A DNA stretch of 32,389 nt. Source: Chromera velia. Taxonomy: Eukaryota; Sar; Chromeraceae. Both the position numbers and the translations under genes were made by a program. Shown piece after piece: positions 30,867 through 32,389 of this stretch (the first letter of the stretch is position 1; every line of letters begins with the position of its first letter). Under the pieces are notes generated by a model, which was given only the letters and a program-made list of their open reading frames with translations, searched no databases and had not been told where the DNA came from. Location: positions 15,001 through 47,389 of the forward strand of contig JAHBMJ010000086.1 in assembly GCA_018398765.1 (NCBI GenBank), in the 5' to 3' direction.

Positions 30867-32389
30867 ATGAGTGCAGAACTGGACGCAGCTGCCAAGGCCT
30901 TTCTCTCAGAGTTTGACCAGTACCTGTTCGAACTCACGGACGCAATCAAGAAGAAGCCGACAAAACGAGCAGCCAACACTGAATATGTTAGTTACTTTGT
31001 TGGAGTGAGTGTTGTTTCGCAATCGCTTTGCCACATTATATTTCTGTCACCCTACTCGCCTTTTCCTTCTGTATCTGCACCAGACACTTCACCCTGTTTC
31101 TCTCAACCCCTGCATTTCGCCTTTCGAGTCATGATGAATAAATGCATGAGTGCAGATCGAGCGAGTCCGAAAGCTTCGCAATGCTGCTGTGGCCCTTCTG
31201 TCAAGATCGAACGTCCCCCAACGAGAGATTCTCTCTAGAGTGCAAAACTTTGCCCTCTTCCTGGTCAACAGAGAGGAAGTGGACCTCTGTTGGCAGGAGG
31301 TCATCTCCGGACCTCTGGGGGAGCGGTTCGAGGCCTCTCTGAAGAACTTTGAGGAGATCGCCAAGGGAATCAAAGATGTGCCTGGGAGAGAGGAAGGGGA
31401 GGAGCCCAGCAATACGGTCATCTCAGGTTTCACGCCAAGTAAAAGGAGGTTGCGTATCATGGCAGACAGGAAATACGCAGACGGATTGGCTGACACCCTT
31501 GTTTGGAAGGCCTGCAGGGCCCTCTGTTCCTACAGAATCCTCACCCGCAGAGATGCAACCATGCGGAGGGTTGACACTGTCAGAGGTCTTCGCGTTGCGC
31601 TGGACGATCTGACCTCTGTGGTTCGGCTTCTGAACGCTCAGAAGCGATTCGTCAGGGAGAGCCTCAGCTGGCTTCTCTTCAACGCCTCCCTCCACGCTCT
31701 GCGAGTTGCACGCACGCTCCAATCCCGCAACTTTGGCTGGGTCGGTTCGGCCTCTGTCGCCTTCTGTGCGTCTGCAATCTCAAACTGCGAACCTCTGGTC
31801 AAGCCCTTCCTTCTCCCTTGGCGCCTCCGTCTGCTCCTGGAAGTCCTCAGAGGGTGTGAGGGGACGGGGAGGTTTGGAGACGCTGTGCGCGCGTGCGAGA
31901 CGTTTCTGGCACAAGTTGACGTATGTGAGGCAATAGAGAGGGCAGGGGCCTCGGGGACCTCTCCCTGGGAGCACCAGAGGCTGATTGTGGCGGCGCGCAC
32001 GAGGGTGCAGATCTTGAAGGTCAAATACGAATTCTGGAAGGGGACCAAGGACGCACAGGGTCAGCCTGCACCTGCGTGCTCCCTCTCTCTCTCTCTGTCT
32101 CTCTCACACACACATACACATATACAGGGGGGGAGAGAGAGAGACGGAGGCAGAGCGTGACGACAAGATGAGTGTGGCTGGTTTTAGATGGGTGACCAAC
32201 AAAGTGGCAGGCAGGCAGGCAGGCAGCCAGACAGATAGGCAGATAGAGAGACAGAGACCCCAACCAACTGTATGTGTGATACTGAACTCTTTTCTTGGTT
32301 GGTTTAGATTTGCCCTCTGAAATCATTCCGCTCTAATCAACAAATTCAAAACCATGCTGTAACTACTTTGCCTTCTCCTCTCCCCCCCC
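30867..32389 (+). CDS. CFAP54-like ciliary protein, N-terminal exons, continues out of the window
   Basis: CFAP54 is a central-apparatus protein of motile axonemes. ATG 30867 begins MSAELDAAAKAFLSEFDQYL. Exon 1 ends at 30986 (GTTAGT) or at 31004 (GTGAGT); both are phase 0. Exon 2 is 31156-32059, starting IERVRKLRNAAVALLSR and ending at a GTCAGC donor (32060, phase 1). It is almost wholly helical with repeated Leu/Ala/Arg heptad-like spacing. 'EPLVKPFLLPWRLRLLLEVL', then an acidic gap and 'GDAVRACETFLAQV', resembles the CFAP54 stretch in which 'yLpWRvtLY' is followed by a Cys/Tyr-rich helix and an ERA/FArRaL helix. The last 330 bases hold an intron with CT and CA repeats; the next exon was not identified. 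Full-length family proteins are very large, so most of the gene lies outside. It could be another TPR-like axonemal protein. Confidence 0.6.
32060..32389 (+). other. Intron sequence at the window edge
   Basis: Follows the GTCAGC donor of the CFAP54-like exon. It holds CT/CA repeats (32083-32125), an AGGC tract (32198-32225) and a C-run at the end. No further exon with a matching phase-1 acceptor and open frame could be supported. Confidence 0.5.

Overview
The window is nuclear DNA of a microbial eukaryote. Genes are split by many GT-AG introns, and most introns carry long CT, GT, TGTC or TTTC microsatellites. Two genes encode ciliary/flagellar proteins. A third encodes a plastid-type signal peptidase whose N-terminus reads as an ER signal peptide followed by a transit-like region, with Phe right after the predicted cleavage site, as in algae with red-derived secondary plastids. 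A flagellated, photosynthetic alga with a complex plastid fits best. A chromerid alveolate such as Chromera is my best guess, but no rRNA or organelle marker is present to prove it.

Layout, left to right. Bases 1-6684 (+) hold the 3' thirteen exons of IFT46 (intraflagellar transport). Bases 7829-14114 are a complete but decayed Ty1/copia LTR retrotransposon: two 307-bp LTRs, a 5-bp target duplication, gag with a CCHC knuckle, integrase, reverse transcriptase and RNase H, and many stops. Bases 14536-14797 hold a 246-bp inverted-repeat element with an 8-bp target duplication, nested in AT-rich repeat DNA. Bases 18246-15167 (-) hold a four-exon gene for a 721-residue multispanning membrane protein resembling acyltransferase 3. 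Bases 18744-21766 (+) hold a five-exon plastid type I signal peptidase of 364 residues. Bases 21767-25487 are AT-rich and almost gene-free, with a second MITE-like element (23551-23903). Bases 25488-26180 (+) may hold a small secreted-protein gene. Bases 30269-27169 (-), possibly reaching 26345, hold a seven- or eight-exon microbial (type 1) rhodopsin gene. Bases 30867 onward (+) hold the first exons of a CFAP54-like ciliary gene that leaves the window.

The main discovery is the rhodopsin. When exons are joined by phase, helices A-G are all present. Helices F-G align without gaps to bacteriorhodopsin from Trp182 to the retinal lysine (Lys278 here). The proton-acceptor Asp85 is replaced by Gln124 and the donor Asp96 by Gln135 (a Q-T-Q motif), while the helix-C Thr-Cys-Pro is the one found in channelrhodopsins. 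This argues against a proton pump and for a channel or sensor. The gene lies head to head with the CFAP54-like gene across about 600 bp, and IFT46 is in the same window, so a light-sensing protein sits next to flagellar genes. A functional link is inference only.
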